Origin: Polaromonas sp. JS666
GTDB taxonomy: Bacteria; Pseudomonadota; Gammaproteobacteria; Burkholderiales; Burkholderiaceae_C
DNA: 64,000 nucleotides
Direction: 5' to 3'
Assembly: GCF_900103405.1 (NCBI RefSeq)
Contig: NZ_FNHX01000005.1
Span: forward strand, 312,845-376,844
The position numbers and the translations under genes are program-made. Shown piece by piece: positions 1-6,785 of the stretch. Under the pieces are notes generated by a model. The model searched no databases. It saw nothing but the letters and a program-made list of their open reading frames with translations, and was not told where the DNA came from. Each line of letters opens with the position of its first letter. Position 1 is the stretch's first letter.

Positions 1-14
1 ATCAATCCAGCAAG

Positions 15-269
15 GTGCAGGGCACCGACCAAAAGCCCCAGCCCTCTCCCGCACTCCAAGCGACCGACGCCGTCCACCGCCGCGACTGGGCAGCCGCAGC
101 TCGACACTTCACCCATGCCACCACGGCGCTGCCTCCAGACCCCCAAGGCTCCACCACCGCCGCAGAGCTGACCCTGCGGCGCCAGGCCCACGTCGCTGGC
201 TCCATGCACCGGCGCATGCAGTACTTCGGCCTGGAGCGGGCGTTCGTCATTCCTGAGGGGGCTCGGTGA
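15..269 (+). CDS. Hypothetical phage early protein (possibly 5'-truncated by the window edge)
   Basis: An 84-residue product starting at a GTG. The frame stays open upstream to base 1, so the true start may lie outside the window. I do not recognise the family. The N-terminus shares the short string DQKPQ with the AlpA-like protein encoded at 484-720. Its stop overlaps the next possible start by 4 bases (GTGA at 266-269), which suggests an early phage operon read on the plus strand. No domain or membrane segment is seen. Confidence 0.45.
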   Translation: MQGTDQKPQPSPALQATDAVHRRDWAAAARHFTHATTALPPDPQGSTTAAELTLRRQAHVAGSMHRRMQYFGLERAFVIPEGAR

Positions 270-487
270 TGGTGGCTTCTACTCGACTTCGGCAAATTCG
301 CCAAACGGTGCAACCCTTCACCAAGACTTGCCACCGTTGCCTGGCCAGACTGACGGGCATGACATCGACCACTGATGAAAACCCCAAACGAGCCTCCCTC
401 AGGGGGAAATCGGCGAATTCAGGCACATTTGTCCCGGATTTTGGCGAGCGTTCTGTCGGAAACTTCTCGGTGAAGGAATTCGCATGA
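266..487 (+). CDS. Small hypothetical phage protein
   Basis: A 73-residue basic product that I do not recognise. The only support is context. Its GTG start overlaps the upstream stop by 4 bases, and its TGA overlaps the ATG of the AlpA-like gene by 4 bases (ATGA at 484-487), the pattern of translationally coupled phage genes. The sequence is rich in Arg, Ser and Thr with no motif. The stretch could instead be a non-coding leader of the regulator, so confidence is modest. Confidence 0.35.
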   Translation: MMVASTRLRQIRQTVQPFTKTCHRCLARLTGMTSTTDENPKRASLRGKSANSGTFVPDFGERSVGNFSVKEFA

Positions 488-720
488 ACCAGCAGAACAC
501 GGCGCCCGGCGCCGACCAAAAGCCCCAGTACGCTCGCGCAACCGCCACGGCCCAGCATTTGTGCATCGGTAAGAGCACCTTGTGGCAGTGGTGCGGATCC
601 GGGCCAGGTAGCCGCCCGGGGTTCCCAAAACCCATCAAGGCTGGGCCCAAGGTCTCGCTGTTCAACATCACCGCCATCGAGGCGTACCTGAAAGCCCAGG
701 CCGAGCAGGTGGCGCCATGA
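484..720 (+). CDS. AlpA-family phage transcriptional regulator / excisionase-like protein
   Basis: A 78-residue DNA-binding protein. Residues about 23-75 fit the AlpA fold: a short helix-turn-helix around GKSTLWQW, then the PGFPKPIK and FNITAIEAYL segments typical of AlpA and MerR-like excisionases, which bind phage promoters or attachment regions. A Shine-Dalgarno (AAGGA) lies about 7 bases before the ATG. AlpA-type proteins usually sit close to the integrase end of prophages, which is consistent with the integrase lying to the left of this window. The family call is fairly sure; whether it works as activator or excisionase is unknown. Confidence 0.75.
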   Translation: MNQQNTAPGADQKPQYARATATAQHLCIGKSTLWQWCGSGPGSRPGFPKPIKAGPKVSLFNITAIEAYLKAQAEQVAP

Positions 721-772
721 GGGATGTCGAATTAAAACGTTTTGATAGATTTCCGGCCTCAGGACGGGGAGC

Positions 773-1102
773 ATGAGCGCTATGAAACGCAATTACCTCC
801 TCCTGCTGTCCCTGTCGGCGGCCACCGCGGCCGTAGGCAAAGAATTCATGGCCCGGATCAAGATGAATGTGGACGCCACCGCTGCGCCTTTGTGGATCGA
901 TTCCCGCGGCATAGGCGTGTTCCTGTCCACCAAGCTGCCGGCCCGGCAGATCTGGCTGCATGCGTTCCCCGACAGCTTGACGTTCGCCCAGCGAGATGCT
1001 CTCAGGGACCTGCTGATCATCCAGGTCGGCCCTGACGTGGCCGGCCCGCCCGAGGCGAAATCTATCGCTTGGCTCAATTCGCATAAGGCAAGTCATGCCT
1101 GA
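773..1102 (+). CDS. Hypothetical phage protein
   Basis: A 109-residue product lying just before, and overlapping by 8 bases, the replication gene. The first 25 residues are hydrophobic and follow a lysine and arginine (MKRNYLLLLSL), resembling a signal or anchor segment; the remainder is a soluble mixed sequence. An alternative start is the ATG at 782. I do not recognise the family. Placement between the AlpA-like regulator and the replication gene makes it an early-region gene. Confidence 0.6.
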   Translation: MSAMKRNYLLLLSLSAATAAVGKEFMARIKMNVDATAAPLWIDSRGIGVFLSTKLPARQIWLHAFPDSLTFAQRDALRDLLIIQVGPDVAGPPEAKSIAWLNSHKASHA

Positions 1103-2075
1103 CGCTCAAATATCACCATTGACACCGGCCGCGGGCGATCTGCGCGATTTCCCGCACACGCCGGTCTACCGCGCGCGCCTGTTCGCATCCGAATTCCATG
1201 CGCAGACCACGGACGCCGAATGGCGCGCAGGCGTCACGCTGTGGATGAAGTCCTGGGATCAGGTTCCGGCCGGCAGCCTTCCAACCGACGAAATCGCTCT
1301 GTGCCGCCTTGCCGAGCTGGGCCGGGACATCAAGACCTGGCGCAAGGTTAAACCCGGCGCATTGCGCGGCTGGATCCTCTGTGACGACGGCCGGATGTAC
1401 CACCCCACAGTCGCCGAAGGCGTCAACAAAGCGCTTGAGTCGAAGTTGTCACAGCGCAGCAAAACCGCCAAAGCCCGTATTGCCGCGCTGCAAAAACTCC
1501 TCGACGCGGCAACCGAACAGGACAAGAAAGACAGCTTGACGGCGGAAATCGAGAAGGTGAAACAGAGTCTGAAACTGGTTCAGTCACAGACCACCAAAGA
1601 AGCGCCGGTGGACCCACCAAAGCCGCCTGTATCTCAGTCTGTCACAGACCCTGTAGCTGAGTCCAAGGAGAAGGAGAAGGAGAAGGAGAAGGAGAAGGAG
1701 AAGGAGAAGGAGAAGGGATTTGATATTACAGAAGCTAAAGCTTCTGGCGACAAGTCGCCGCCCGATCTCGAACTTTCCGCGTCAGACCTTTGGAAATCCG
1801 CCGTCGAACTGCTGACCGGGCAGGGGATGACCGACGCCAGCGCCCGAACTTTCATCGGCGGGCTGCGCAAGAAATTCACCAACGACGTGGCCGATGCCGT
1901 GATCCAGGCCGCGGTAGTCGAGCGCCCAGCCGAGGCTCGAGCATGGCTCACGAAGGCTTGCGAGCTGCGCGCCAGCCAAACCCACAAATCCCAACGCACC
2001 GCAAGCCTGCACAGCGGACTCGCCGACAAAGACCCATCGAAAGGAATCCAAGATGACGGATCATTCACTCTCTGA
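1095..2075 (+). CDS. DUF1376 (YdaU-like) phage replication protein
   Basis: A 326-residue protein. Residues 15-110 carry the DUF1376 pattern, with paired tryptophans (LWMKSWDQVPAGSLP), an arginine-rich helix and the GWILCDDGRMYHP strand, as in lambdoid replication-initiation proteins that replace lambda O. A lysine/glutamate coiled stretch follows (residues 130-210), including eight exact Lys-Glu pairs at 191-206. The C-terminal 230-310 part is helical. It overlaps the DnaC-like loader gene by 23 bases, an O/P-type replication pair. The origin is often inside such genes; the repeat at 1665-1712 is a candidate, not proof. Confidence 0.75.
   Translation: MPDAQISPLTPAAGDLRDFPHTPVYRARLFASEFHAQTTDAEWRAGVTLWMKSWDQVPAGSLPTDEIALCRLAELGRDIKTWRKVKPGALRGWILCDDGRMYHPTVAEGVNKALESKLSQRSKTAKARIAALQKLLDAATEQDKKDSLTAEIEKVKQSLKLVQSQTTKEAPVDPPKPPVSQSVTDPVAESKEKEKEKEKEKEKEKEKGFDITEAKASGDKSPPDLELSASDLWKSAVELLTGQGMTDASARTFIGGLRKKFTNDVADAVIQAAVVERPAEARAWLTKACELRASQTHKSQRTASLHSGLADKDPSKGIQDDGSFTL
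1665..1712 (+). repeat. Hexanucleotide tandem repeat (AAGGAG)x8 in the replication gene
   Basis: Eight perfect AAGGAG units followed by a partial ninth. Each unit adds one Lys-Glu pair, so unit gain or loss keeps the reading frame. The purine-rich strand could also act as an unwinding element or as a series of internal Shine-Dalgarno-like sites. Confidence 0.95.
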
Positions 2076-2931
2076 CGAATACAAGCCCACCAGCGAATAC
2101 GAGCGCGGCCGAGCCGACCGGATGCTGGCGATATACCGCGGCAAGCCGACCGAGCTGCTGGGTCGAATGCAATTGAACTGCCACCGACATGGCGGCTTTT
2201 TCAGTATCGGGCATCGGCTCACCCTGCCAAACATGCCACCCCGGGACATTTGGCAGGACTGCCAGGACTGCAAGCGCGAGCAGCAAGACCAGGCCCAGCG
2301 CGAGCGCGCTGCCCTCGACTTGGTGCACGCCATGCGTGAGCGCGCAAGCCGGGTTCACGGTGCCGGGATCCCACTGCGCTTTCGGGATCGGGCCTTTGAA
2401 ACCTACAAGGCCACGACGCCGGGGCAGATCCGAGCGCTGACCATGGCCCGCGACTATGTGGAGCAGTTCGCGGAAAACCGTGCTAAGGGATTGGGCCTCG
2501 TGATGGCTGGCCACCCGGGCACCGGTAAGAGCCACCTGTCCAGTTCCATCATGCTGAGCTTGGTGGACCGTTATGTCGTGCGGTACGTGACCTGCATGGA
2601 AATGATCCAGGAAATCCGGGCGACGTGGCGCCGTGACTCCGACCGCAGCGAAGGCCAGGCCTTGGAGGAGTTCGGCGCCACTATTGACCTACTTGTCGTT
2701 GACGAGGTGGGCGTGCAGTACGGCACCGACGGCGAGCAAACCCTGCTGTTCGGAGTGCTGGACCAGCGCTACCGCAACATGCTCCCCACCATCCTGTTGA
2801 CGAACCAGGACAAAGACGGCTTCAGAGGGTTTGTCGGGGAGCGCGTCATGGACCGCCTGACCGAGACGGCGAAGTGGATTCCCTTCAAAGGTGAAAGCTA
2901 CCGCGCTACCGCACGTAAGGAGGCTGCGTGA
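2053..2931 (+). CDS. DnaC/IstB-like helicase loader ATPase
   Basis: A 292-residue AAA+ protein that would load the host replicative helicase at the phage origin. Walker A is at residues 153-160 (GHPGTGKS), Walker B near 213-218 (LLVVDE), and a sensor segment (ILLTNQD) follows. The N-terminal third contains a cysteine/histidine group (CHRHGG near 43, CQDC near 70-73), probably a zinc site, as in several phage DnaC proteins. It overlaps the DUF1376 gene at its start and the next gene at its stop. The family is firmly supported; helicase-loader rather than transposition-helper function rests on its neighbour. Confidence 0.88.
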   Translation: MTDHSLSDEYKPTSEYERGRADRMLAIYRGKPTELLGRMQLNCHRHGGFFSIGHRLTLPNMPPRDIWQDCQDCKREQQDQAQRERAALDLVHAMRERASRVHGAGIPLRFRDRAFETYKATTPGQIRALTMARDYVEQFAENRAKGLGLVMAGHPGTGKSHLSSSIMLSLVDRYVVRYVTCMEMIQEIRATWRRDSDRSEGQALEEFGATIDLLVVDEVGVQYGTDGEQTLLFGVLDQRYRNMLPTILLTNQDKDGFRGFVGERVMDRLTETAKWIPFKGESYRATARKEAA

Positions 2932-3242
2932 TGGTCATGGACCTGTCAAAGGCCACCCCGGATGAGCGCACCAGCTGCTTTGGCGAGGCTTTCCGCGACG
3001 TACAGATGGTGGGCCTGAAAACCGACGCGACCGGGACGCTGTTCACTACCGTAATCCTGGACGGGCAAACGGTGCTACTGGTGGGCGACCCGGAGGAGGC
3101 ATTGGCGAACTACTACAACCCCTTTTACCCGGGGCAGAAGTGTCCCTGTGACGGCGGAGGGATGGTGGTCTGGACTAAATCGCAGCATGAAGAGGCGCTC
3201 AAGTGCCTGAATGGTGAAACAGGGAAAGGGGAGAAGCCATGA
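2931..3242 (+). CDS. Hypothetical phage protein
   Basis: A 103-residue product. I choose the ATG at 2931, which shares a base with the stop of the DnaC-like gene (TGATG), over the GTG at 2928. An N-terminal beta-rich half (LFTTVILDGQTVLLVGDPEE) is followed by a segment with CPCDGGG. No known family is recognised. It is tightly coupled to the replication genes. Confidence 0.6.
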   Translation: MVMDLSKATPDERTSCFGEAFRDVQMVGLKTDATGTLFTTVILDGQTVLLVGDPEEALANYYNPFYPGQKCPCDGGGMVVWTKSQHEEALKCLNGETGKGEKP

Positions 3243-3289
3243 TAAGCCCCCTTTTCCCGGTCTGCCCGCGCGCGCGTTTGCGGCCAATC

Positions 3290-3502
3290 TCAGGCAAGCT
3301 CGATCTGGTTGTCCCGGTTCACCTTGCTCTGGATGACGGCCGCCAGACCAAAGGCCGCTGGTGGTTCAAAACCGATGCCGCGACAGGTTTGATCAGTGCT
3401 GCCTTCGGGGTGCAGGAAAAATCGCATACCCGGTTGTTTGTTCTCATCGGCCTGCACAGCCTGATTCAGCAAATTGACGTATTGCGTGGGCGTCACTTTC
3501 AT
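3290..3502 (-). CDS. Small hypothetical phage protein on the opposite strand
   Basis: A 70-residue product beginning MKVTPTQYVNLLNQAV, with a good Shine-Dalgarno (GGGGGA about 7 bases before the ATG) and natural codon use. It lies antisense between plus-strand early genes. A competing plus-strand frame at 3239-3532 covers the same bases; I prefer the minus frame because of its ribosome site and its protein-like, charged sequence. The family is not recognised. It would be transcribed from the 3503-3563 gap, back to back with the antiterminator-like gene. Confidence 0.55.
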   Translation of the reverse strand: MKVTPTQYVNLLNQAVQADENKQPGMRFFLHPEGSTDQTCRGIGFEPPAAFGLAAVIQSKVNRDNQIELA

Positions 3503-3563
3503 TTCTTTCCCCCAGTGAAAACATCAGTATGAGCGAATCCCAAATAACAATGAAAGGAAAGTC

Positions 3564-4289
3564 ATGGCAATAAACACTGAAACCCTGCCCCCGTCGCTCG
3601 AGGAGCGTTACGGCGCCGCCGCCGGGTCGAGCAACCTGCGTCTGGACGAAAACCGCCGCGGCGCCGTGAACCTCCTGATAGCGGCCGGCGTGGCCGCGCG
3701 CGGGGAGCAAAAAGGGAGTCGGGTCCTGGGCGGCGCCCTGCAGCGCCTGCTGACCGAATGGGAGCAAGTAGCCAAACCTCAGCGGATGCCGGCTATGAGC
3801 TTCAAGGCCTGGATCGACGCATTGCCCTTAATCAAGGTGGGCGAGCGCGAGGGAAGGGATGGGGAAATAGTTCCCATCATGGGCCGAGATAAGGAGGGCG
3901 CCCGCCGGAAGCGGGACGAACAGCAGAAACAGAGCGAGTTGATGTACGGCAAAGAACTCATGTTGCTGGCCCAAAAGCTGCCATCGCGGTTCCTCGTGCG
4001 CGAGATCCTGTTCGCTGTAGCAGTTCAATGGGGATGCGAAGAGCCCGAGGAAGTCGTGGCCGCCGCAATTGCTCACTGGCTCGCCAGCAAGTGCCAGAAC
4101 TGCCAGGGGACGGGTTCGGTACAGGCCGGCGACAAGATCAGGACCTGCGACAAGTGCCACGGCAGCACCCAGGCCCGCGTGCCCGGCGGAGATGCTGGGC
4201 ACCGCATGGTGGACTACATGGACCTATGCCGGGTAACCTGGCTGGGCGCCTTCAAACAGTCGTATCGGGAGATCCACAAAACCGCTTGA
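3564..4289 (+). CDS. Q-like late antiterminator (zinc-binding)
   Basis: A 241-residue protein. Residues 1-170 are helical and charged. A four-cysteine zinc module follows: C177-x2-C180 (CQNCQGTG) and C195-x2-C198 (CDKCHG), the arrangement of phage antitermination Q proteins, whose zinc region is also DnaJ-like. Its position matches lambda Q: last early gene, immediately followed by a near-consensus promoter, a leader and a terminator ahead of lysis and structural genes. A Shine-Dalgarno (AAAGGAAAG) precedes the ATG. The function is inferred from the zinc motif plus this layout; a plain zinc-binding regulator is the alternative. Confidence 0.65.
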   Translation: MAINTETLPPSLEERYGAAAGSSNLRLDENRRGAVNLLIAAGVAARGEQKGSRVLGGALQRLLTEWEQVAKPQRMPAMSFKAWIDALPLIKVGEREGRDGEIVPIMGRDKEGARRKRDEQQKQSELMYGKELMLLAQKLPSRFLVREILFAVAVQWGCEEPEEVVAAAIAHWLASKCQNCQGTGSVQAGDKIRTCDKCHGSTQARVPGGDAGHRMVDYMDLCRVTWLGAFKQSYREIHKTA

Positions 4290-4313
4290 CAGTGATTGGG
4301 GGCGGAATAGAAT
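4286..4313 (+). promoter_or_regulatory. Candidate phage late promoter (pR'-like)
   Basis: A perfect -35 TTGACA (4286-4291), a 16-base spacer and a -10 TAGAAT (4308-4313). The -35 overlaps the stop codon of the Q-like gene. The spacer and -10 also lie within a GGGGG...CCCCC inverted repeat (4298-4319). Transcription would start near 4320. Confidence 0.7.
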
Positions 4314-4319
4314 TACCCC

Positions 4320-4440
4320 CGAGGGGCGCAAGATGTCGCATCTTGAAACCCTCCTATCTGTCGAACTACGGCGCTAATCGCCGGGCCCTCGATGGAAACC
4401 TGTCTCTAAAGCCACCCACTACGGTGGCTTTTGGCTTTTT
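4320..4440 (+). ncRNA. Structured leader transcript upstream of the late genes
   Basis: The predicted transcript from the pR'-like promoter contains a GAGGG/CCCTC stem enclosing the hairpin CAAGATG-TCG-CATCTTG, then CGGCG-CTAAT-CGCCG, and ends at the terminator at 4408-4431. No open frame with a ribosome site occupies it. By analogy with the lambda 6S RNA it would be a roughly 110-120-base RNA made unless Q modifies polymerase. Confidence 0.5.
4408..4440 (+). terminator. Rho-independent terminator (tR'-like)
   Basis: The stem AAAGCCACC / GGTGGCTTT with loop CACTAC, followed by a T-rich tail. Almost the same stem occurs again at 19539-19564. Confidence 0.85.
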
Positions 4441-4449
4441 TGGCGTGCC

Positions 4450-4746
4450 CTAAAACCCGAGATTTGCTTTTAGCGAGTTCGGATACTTGCATCCGTACTG
4501 GGCGTGCGTCCTATTGTCGAGATCAATTATCAAAAGCAGGTCTTTTGGGGCGAGCAGCTTGCTTTTGTAATAAAGATGGTCTGCCACGCTTTGGGCCGTT
4601 CCGGCAGCGGGGAAAATGCAAACCGAAGAGGTTTCATCCCACGGAATTTCGGCTGCAATCGTACGTAGTGCCTCTTGCAAAGAGTCATAGCGATCTTGAT
4701 AGGTGCTATCGCTTTCAATACGAAAGCTCAGTAGAAAGTGCGGCAT
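4450..4746 (-). CDS. Small phage protein, possibly of the Cas2/VapD-like (SinR) fold
   Basis: A 98-residue product on the minus strand with a strong ribosome site (GGAGG, 7 bases before the ATG). The predicted pattern, an opening strand (HFLLSFRIE), a helix, then strands around SVCIFPA and DLLLIIDL, suggests a ferredoxin-like fold similar to small phage SinR-type proteins related to Cas2 and VapD RNases. This rests on pattern recall, not a search. It lies antisense to the late transcript, between the tR'-like terminator and a second terminator, so late readthrough would run against it. Confidence 0.6.
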   Translation of the reverse strand: MPHFLLSFRIESDSTYQDRYDSLQEALRTIAAEIPWDETSSVCIFPAAGTAQSVADHLYYKSKLLAPKDLLLIIDLDNRTHAQYGCKYPNSLKANLGF

Positions 4747-4818
4747 CGCAAACCTCCGTTATTGGGGCATCGTATGCCTGCCGCAAAGAACTAACACCCT
4801 CTATTTAGAGGACGACTC

Positions 4819-4845
4819 GCCCGCCCTAAGCCAGCGGGCTTTTTC
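4819..4845 (+). terminator. Rho-independent terminator upstream of the structural genes
   Basis: The stem GCCCGC / GCGGGC followed by TTTTT, ending 18 bases before the start codon of the first late gene. With the terminator at 4408-4431 it forms a tandem barrier that late transcription must cross. Confidence 0.75.
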
Positions 4846-4862
4846 ATTTGGAGGCTACGAAC

Positions 4863-5129
4863 ATGATCGAACCCAAGCACTTCGCCGAGGTTGCCAAGGC
4901 CGTCATCGAGAACAACGCCTACCAAGCCATCAAATACATCAGCCCCAGGCTGGTGCTGAAGGCAACGCGTCAAAGCAAGTTCAAAGTCAGCAATACGCGC
5001 AATACCTTCATTTTCACAATGGGCCGGCCTGCTGTCCGTGAAGCCGAGTTCATCAAGAGAGCGGTAAAGGCTGGCGAGCCATTCCCGATCAAGAAGCCGC
5101 AGCTGCGCTTCAAGACCTACAAGAAGTAA
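4863..5129 (+). CDS. Hypothetical phage protein (first late gene)
   Basis: An 88-residue basic protein with a clear Shine-Dalgarno (GGAGG) and an ATG at 4863. It is rich in Lys, Arg and Phe, with no membrane segment. Its place immediately before the terminase genes suggests a packaging or regulatory helper, but the family is not recognised. Confidence 0.65.
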   Translation: MIEPKHFAEVAKAVIENNAYQAIKYISPRLVLKATRQSKFKVSNTRNTFIFTMGRPAVREAEFIKRAVKAGEPFPIKKPQLRFKTYKK

Positions 5130-5166
5130 ACCAGAGGGCGACCAACCGCAAGGAGTCGCAAAGACT

Positions 5167-5469
5167 ATGACTGAGCCGAAAAATACGGGCCAATTCGGCA
5201 AGGGAAACCCCGGAAAGCCCAAAGGAGCGGTCAGCAAGACCACCAAAACAGCCAAGGAGGCCATTGCGCTTGCGGCTGAGGGTTTGGGTGGTACAGAGCG
5301 TTTAATCGCCTGGGCGCAGGAAGACCCGCTGAATGAGCGGGCGTTCTGGTCGAGCATTTACCCCAAGCTGTTGCCGCTGCAGGTAGCCAACGCTGACGGC
5401 GAGGACTTTAAGACCGTCACCCGCATTGAGCTGGTGGCGATGAGGGCTCGTGACAGCAGTCAAGATTGA
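5167..5469 (+). CDS. Probable terminase small subunit
   Basis: A 100-residue protein overlapping the large terminase gene by 20 bases. It opens with FGKGNPGKPKGA, the Gly/Pro/Lys-rich N-terminus common in small terminase or DNA-packaging proteins, followed by helical segments (KTAKEAIALAAEG and LIAWAQEDPLNERAFWSSIY). Small terminases recognise the packaging site and hand DNA to the large subunit. The gene order supports this; it is shorter than many TerS proteins, so the call is moderate. Confidence 0.65.
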   Translation: MTEPKNTGQFGKGNPGKPKGAVSKTTKTAKEAIALAAEGLGGTERLIAWAQEDPLNERAFWSSIYPKLLPLQVANADGEDFKTVTRIELVAMRARDSSQD

Positions 5470-6763
5470 GATCCCCGACAAGCTAATTCCTGTTTTCGAG
5501 GGACGAGCTGACGTTAGGGGCGCGAAGGGTGGCCGAGGTTCGGCCAAGACTCGCAGTTTTGCAAAGATGATTGCCGCCCGCGGCTACATGTACGGCATGG
5601 AGGGCGTCACTGGCCAGCTGGTTTGCGGCCGGCAGTTCATGAACTCGCTTGAGGACTCTTCCCTTGAGGAGTGCAAACGGGCCATCGAGGAAGAGCCCTG
5701 GCTTGCGGCCTATTACGAGATCGGTGAGAAATACATCAAGAGCCGGGATGGCCGAATCTGGTTTACGTTCGTTGGGCTGGATCGCAGTGTTGCGAGCATC
5801 AAGTCAAAGGGCCGAATACTTATTCTGTGGGTGGACGAAGCGGAGCCGGTAACGGATGCCGCCTGGGGTGTAGTTATCCCAACCCTGCGCGAAGAGGGTT
5901 CAGATTGGAATGCCGAGCTGTGGGTAACTTGGAACCCAAAGCGCAAGACCTCGGCAGTTGAAAAGCGGTTCCTGGGCACCAAAGATCCCCTGATCAAGAT
6001 AGTCGAGCTGAATTGGCGAGACAACCCAAAGTTCCCGGCCAAGCTGGAGCGGGAACGGCAACGAGACTTAGAAGAGCGCCCCGATCAGTATGGGCACATC
6101 TGGGAAGGTGAGCATGTCTCGGTTGTGGATGGGGCGTACTTCGCCAAGCAGCTCACTGCGGCGAAGGCGGGCGGTCGAATCTGCCGGGTCGCCGCAGACC
6201 CACTGCTGACGCTCCGGGCCTTTATCGACATAGGCGGAACAGGCGCCAGAGCTGACAACTTTGTCATTTGGATAGAGCAGTTTGTAGGCCGCGAGATTCG
6301 CGTCCTTGACCACTACGAGGTCCAGGGCCAGCCGATCAGCGCGCACCTGATCTGGCTGCGCAGTAAGGGCTACGTTCCGGGCCTAGTGACGATCTGGCTG
6401 CCCCACGACGGCGACACGCAGGAAAAGGTATTTGACACCTCTTACCGCAAGGCGTTTGAGGATGCCGGATATGCGGTCGAGGTAGTCCCGAACCAGGGCA
6501 AGGGCGCCGCAAGTCAGCGCGTTGAGGCCGTCAGGCGGGTATTCCCGCTGATGTGGTTCAACGAGTCAACAACAGAAGCCGGCCGGGATGCTCTCGGCTG
6601 GTATCACGAGAAGCGAGACCTTGAGCGCGATGTTGGGCTAGGCCCTGACCATGATTGGTCATCGCACTCTGCGGATGCATTCGGACTTGGTGCAATGGTG
6701 TACGAGATACCGAACGACACCGCGCTCAAGCCCATCAAATACAAGCGGAAGTACCTCGCATGA
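5450..6763 (+). CDS. terL: Terminase large subunit (PBSX/Terminase_3 type)
   Basis: A 437-residue packaging motor and nuclease. The ATPase has a Walker A-like GGRGSAKT at residues 27-34 and Walker B with D129-E130 (ILWVDEAE), then a coupling segment (VTWNPKRK). The nuclease half begins near residue 259 with a conserved aspartate in FIDIGG and ends with the typical HSADAFGLG segment. It starts at a GTG inside the small-subunit gene and is followed by portal, as in most tailed phages. Confidence 0.93.
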   Translation: MTAVKIEIPDKLIPVFEGRADVRGAKGGRGSAKTRSFAKMIAARGYMYGMEGVTGQLVCGRQFMNSLEDSSLEECKRAIEEEPWLAAYYEIGEKYIKSRDGRIWFTFVGLDRSVASIKSKGRILILWVDEAEPVTDAAWGVVIPTLREEGSDWNAELWVTWNPKRKTSAVEKRFLGTKDPLIKIVELNWRDNPKFPAKLERERQRDLEERPDQYGHIWEGEHVSVVDGAYFAKQLTAAKAGGRICRVAADPLLTLRAFIDIGGTGARADNFVIWIEQFVGREIRVLDHYEVQGQPISAHLIWLRSKGYVPGLVTIWLPHDGDTQEKVFDTSYRKAFEDAGYAVEVVPNQGKGAASQRVEAVRRVFPLMWFNESTTEAGRDALGWYHEKRDLERDVGLGPDHDWSSHSADAFGLGAMVYEIPNDTALKPIKYKRKYLA

Positions 6764-6785
6764 CACATCGGATAAAGGCCAGGTA

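Noticed and set aside
742..1035. Plus-strand frame overlapping the 109-residue gene
   Set aside because: Arg/His/Pro-rich translation typical of a shadow frame and no ribosome site; the overlapping 773-1102 gene is better supported.
3239..3532. Plus-strand frame overlapping the minus-strand 70-residue gene
   Set aside because: It has an ATGA overlap with the preceding stop, but its tail (HFHFFPP) looks non-protein-like and the minus frame has the better ribosome site. Kept open as an alternative.
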